64,000 nt of DNA from Amycolatopsis sp. 2-15 (GTDB lineage Bacteria; Actinomycetota; Actinomycetes; Mycobacteriales; Pseudonocardiaceae): assembly GCF_030285625.1 (NCBI RefSeq), contig NZ_CP127294.1, positions 8,402,001 through 8,466,000 of the forward strand, given 5' to 3'. Positions 62,233 through 64,000 of this stretch are shown piece after piece. The notes under the pieces were generated by a model. The model searched no databases. It saw only the letters and a list, made by a program, of their open reading frames with translations, and was not told the origin of the DNA. Each line of letters starts with the position of its first letter. Position 1 is the stretch's first letter. The translations under genes were made by a program, and so were the position numbers.

Positions 62233-63072
62233 TCAGCCGCGGAAGGTGTCGGGATGCGGACCCGTGCGGTGGTCGGCGTCGAGCTTGCCGATCGCTTCCA
62301 GGTCCTCGTCGGCGAGTTCGAAATCGAACACGTCGATGTTCTCCCGGATGCGCGCGGGCGTCGCCGACTTCGGGAACACGATGTTGCCCAGCTGCAGGTG
62401 CCAGCGCAGCACCACCTGGGCCGCGGTCTTGCCGTGCTTGTCCGCCAGCCCGGTCAGCACCGGGTCGGAGAGCACGGCCGCCTGCGCGAGCGGGCTCCAC
62501 GCTTCGGTCGCGATGCCGTGCGCACGGTGGTAGGCGCGGAGTTCGGTCTGCTGCAACGCGGGGTGCAGCTCGATCTGGTTCACCGCCGGCACCGTGCCGG
62601 TCCGGCGGGCGAGCTCTTCGAGGTGCTCCACCTGAAAGTTCGACACGCCGATCGAGCGCGCCTTCCCGGCGCGCAGCAGCTCTTCGAAGCCTTCCCAGGT
62701 GCGCACGTACTTGTCCTGGTGCGGCAACGGCCAGTGGATCAGGTACAAGTCCACGTAGTCGAGGCCGAGCCGGCGCAGGCTGCCTTCGAGCGCGTTGATC
62801 GCGTTGTCGTGGCCCTGGGCGTCGTTGGCGAGCTTCGTGGTGACGAAGACTTCCTCACGAGGCACACCTGACTTCTCGATGCCCTCGCCGACCCCGGCTT
62901 CGTTGCGGTACATCTGCGCGGTGTCGATGTGGCGGTAGCCCGCCTCGAGCGCGGTTCGCACGGCGTCGGCGGTGTCGTCCTCCGGAATCTGGAACACACC
63001 GAACCCGAACTGCGGGATGCGCACGCCGTTGTTCAGCTCGAGGTCCGGGACGTTTGTCGTGTGAGCAGCCAT
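62233..63072 (-). CDS. Aldo/keto reductase (AKR5-like)
   Basis: 279 aa. (beta/alpha)8 barrel with tetrad Asp in ALEAGYRHIDTAQMYRNE, Tyr in the same stretch, Lys in VFVTTKLAND and His in YLIHWPLP. The NADPH-binding end is VFPKSATPARIRENIDVFDFELADEDL. The bacterial AKR5 group reduces 2,5-diketo-D-gluconate, methylglyoxal and other carbonyls; the exact substrate is unknown. Confidence 0.92.
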   Translation of the reverse strand: MAAHTTNVPDLELNNGVRIPQFGFGVFQIPEDDTADAVRTALEAGYRHIDTAQMYRNEAGVGEGIEKSGVPREEVFVTTKLANDAQGHDNAINALEGSLRRLGLDYVDLYLIHWPLPHQDKYVRTWEGFEELLRAGKARSIGVSNFQVEHLEELARRTGTVPAVNQIELHPALQQTELRAYHRAHGIATEAWSPLAQAAVLSDPVLTGLADKHGKTAAQVVLRWHLQLGNIVFPKSATPARIRENIDVFDFELADEDLEAIGKLDADHRTGPHPDTFRG

Positions 63073-63111
63073 GATCTCTGCCTACCCGAGGCTCCGGACC
63101 CCGAAACTCGC

Positions 63112-63480
63112 TCAGGACGCGACCGCGGCCGCCAGCGCTCGGCTCAGCGTCGGGTGCACGGCCACCATGGCGGACGCACCGGTCACGTCGAGGCAGCGGC
63201 GCAGGCTGCGCGCACCGTCACACACCACGGTGAACGAAACAGCCCGATCGTGCGCGGTGAACAACGCGCGGATACCGGCGCAGCCGAGGAACTCGACGCG
63301 GGAGAGATCCGCCACCACGGGCCTGCCGAGCTCGACGGCGTCGGTGAGTGCTTCGGCGAAAACGTGGGCGGTGGCGGCGTCGAGGTCACCCACCGGGGTG
63401 AGCACACGAGCGCCTTCGTGGTCGGTGGTGGTGATGGTGAGCTCCGCCGGTACCGAAACCGCGGGAAACGGGGTGTTCAT
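63112..63480 (-). CDS. STAS-domain protein with altered phosphorylation loop
   Basis: 122 aa. STAS fold: ARVLTPVGDLDAATAHVFAEAL, VVADLSRVEFLGCAGIRALFTAHD. At the loop where antagonists have D-S-S-G-L this protein has G-C-A-G-I, so neither Ser remains; phosphorylation control as in SpoIIAA/RsbV is unlikely, though the Cys could respond to redox. Stand-alone, about 100 bp upstream of the end of a MocR-type gene on the same strand. Which sigma or sensor it serves is not evident. Confidence 0.85.
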   Translation of the reverse strand: MNTPFPAVSVPAELTITTTDHEGARVLTPVGDLDAATAHVFAEALTDAVELGRPVVADLSRVEFLGCAGIRALFTAHDRAVSFTVVCDGARSLRRCLDVTGASAMVAVHPTLSRALAAAVAS

Positions 63481-63577
63481 GGAGCGCTCCTCTCGCAGGA
63501 ACCTGCAGGGGCGCTGACCGGAGCACGTCTCTGAACAACAGCCAACACCTTCGACCGTACGCCGGTGGGCCGTGAGG

Positions 63578-64000
63578 TCAACCCTCGTCGAACACGCGTC
63601 TCAGTACGGCGAGGCCGGCCTCGATCTTCTCCGGGGCCACGGCGCCGTAGCCGAGGGCCAGCCCGGACGGCGCGGGTTCCCCGCACAGTCCCGCCAGAGA
63701 CTGCACCCCGACACCGGCTTGGTTCGCCCGCGCCGCAACGAGTTCCACGTCCACATCGGACAGTGCACAGAGGTGCAGCCCGGCGGCCGAGGGCACCGGC
63801 GTGAGCAGTTCCGCGAACTCCTCGTGCAGCAACTTCGTGATGTGCTCGTGGCGCGCGGCGTATTCGCGGGTCGCCTTGCGGATGTGGCGGGCGAACGGGC
63901 CCTCGTCGAGGAACCGGGCGAGCGCGGCCTGCGCGTGGTGGTCGCCGTGCCAGTCAGCCAGTTGCCGGGCGTAGAGCAACGCGTCGCGCAACGAGCGCGG
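63578..64000 (-). CDS. MocR-type (GntR/aminotransferase) regulator, C-terminal part
   Basis: 140 codons to the right edge; the N-terminus is outside. The visible part is the small-domain end of a fold-type-I PLP-dependent aminotransferase: ARFLDEGPFARHIRKATREYAARHEHITKLLHEEF is typical of MocR regulators (PdxR/GabR kin), followed by PSAAGLHLCALSDVDVELVAARANQAGVGVQ and LALGYGAVAPEKIEAGLAVL. A GntR winged helix should lie beyond 64000. A plain aminotransferase is less likely. Confidence 0.75.
   Translation of the reverse strand, partial: PRSLRDALLYARQLADWHGDHHAQAALARFLDEGPFARHIRKATREYAARHEHITKLLHEEFAELLTPVPSAAGLHLCALSDVDVELVAARANQAGVGVQSLAGLCGEPAPSGLALGYGAVAPEKIEAGLAVLRRVFDEG

Overview
The window is GC-rich, densely coded DNA with many GTG and TTG starts and 1-4 nt gene overlaps. 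The gene content is typical of a soil actinomycete: an F420-type LLM oxidoreductase, a mycothiol-dependent-isomerase fold protein, LysG/LysE, KstD-like flavoproteins, and many IclR, MarR and HxlR regulators. The mix of catabolic and regulatory genes suggests Pseudonocardiales, perhaps Amycolatopsis; this is inference from gene content, not an identification. I see no tRNA, rRNA, CRISPR array, phage or insertion sequence. Most of the window is accessory aromatic/carboxylic-acid catabolism with dedicated regulators, interleaved with a few housekeeping genes (metH, a penicillin-binding protein, lysE).

Layout. 1-3.3 kb: a leftward box (benzoyl-CoA epoxidation) operon, boxC-boxB-flavoprotein reductase, with boxC broken by a frameshift and an inverted repeat in its promoter. 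3.5-4.9 kb: a secreted repeat protein. 4.9-7.6 kb: a leftward four-gene operon (flavin monooxygenase, a 42-codon ORF, F420-type oxidoreductase, HxlR regulator) in which every junction is a 4-nt GTGA overlap. 7.6-15.4 kb: universal stress protein, MFS transporter, IclR regulator with a decayed repeat of its own 3' end, then type III CoA-transferase, HMG-CoA-lyase-like enzyme and an SRPBCC-acyl-CoA-ligase fusion. 15.4-24.5 kb: TMEM175-type channel, lysG/lysE, MarR plus ABC exporter, penicillin-binding protein, a membrane protein cut by a nonsense codon, and an aldehyde dehydrogenase.

24.6-35.5 kb is the most interesting block. A tandem-IclR fusion regulator diverges from a seven-gene operon: sugar-kinase-like phosphotransferase, ACAD10/11-type acyl-CoA dehydrogenase, enoyl-CoA hydratase, LctP permease, ADP-forming acyl-CoA synthetase, MFS transporter and cyclase-family hydrolase. 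Together these can be read as a complete uptake, CoA-activation, phosphorylation and dephosphorylating-isomerisation route for 4-hydroxy acids (or their lactones), resembling the levulinate/4-hydroxyvalerate pathway and mammalian ACAD10/11.

35.5-38.2 kb: AraC regulator and a benzoate/2-aminobenzoate-type CoA ligase, a possible feeder for the box operon. 38.2-42.4 kb: a five-gene signalling operon joining a two-component module to a PP2C/STAS/anti-sigma partner switch. 42.6-48.7 kb: glutamate-synthase-like FMN protein, then metH behind an S-adenosylhomocysteine riboswitch whose P1 helix competes with a ribosome-site-sequestering hairpin. 48.7-57.9 kb: lipoprotein esterase, MarR regulator, an AcoR-like regulator lacking the sigma-54 contact loop, its divergent KstD-like flavoprotein with an NTF2-fold partner, DinB, WYL and VOC genes, and two gene remnants. 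57.9-64 kb: flippase-like membrane protein and glycosyltransferase, CYTH-CHAD protein, membrane protein, aldo/keto reductase, STAS protein and the end of a MocR-type regulator.
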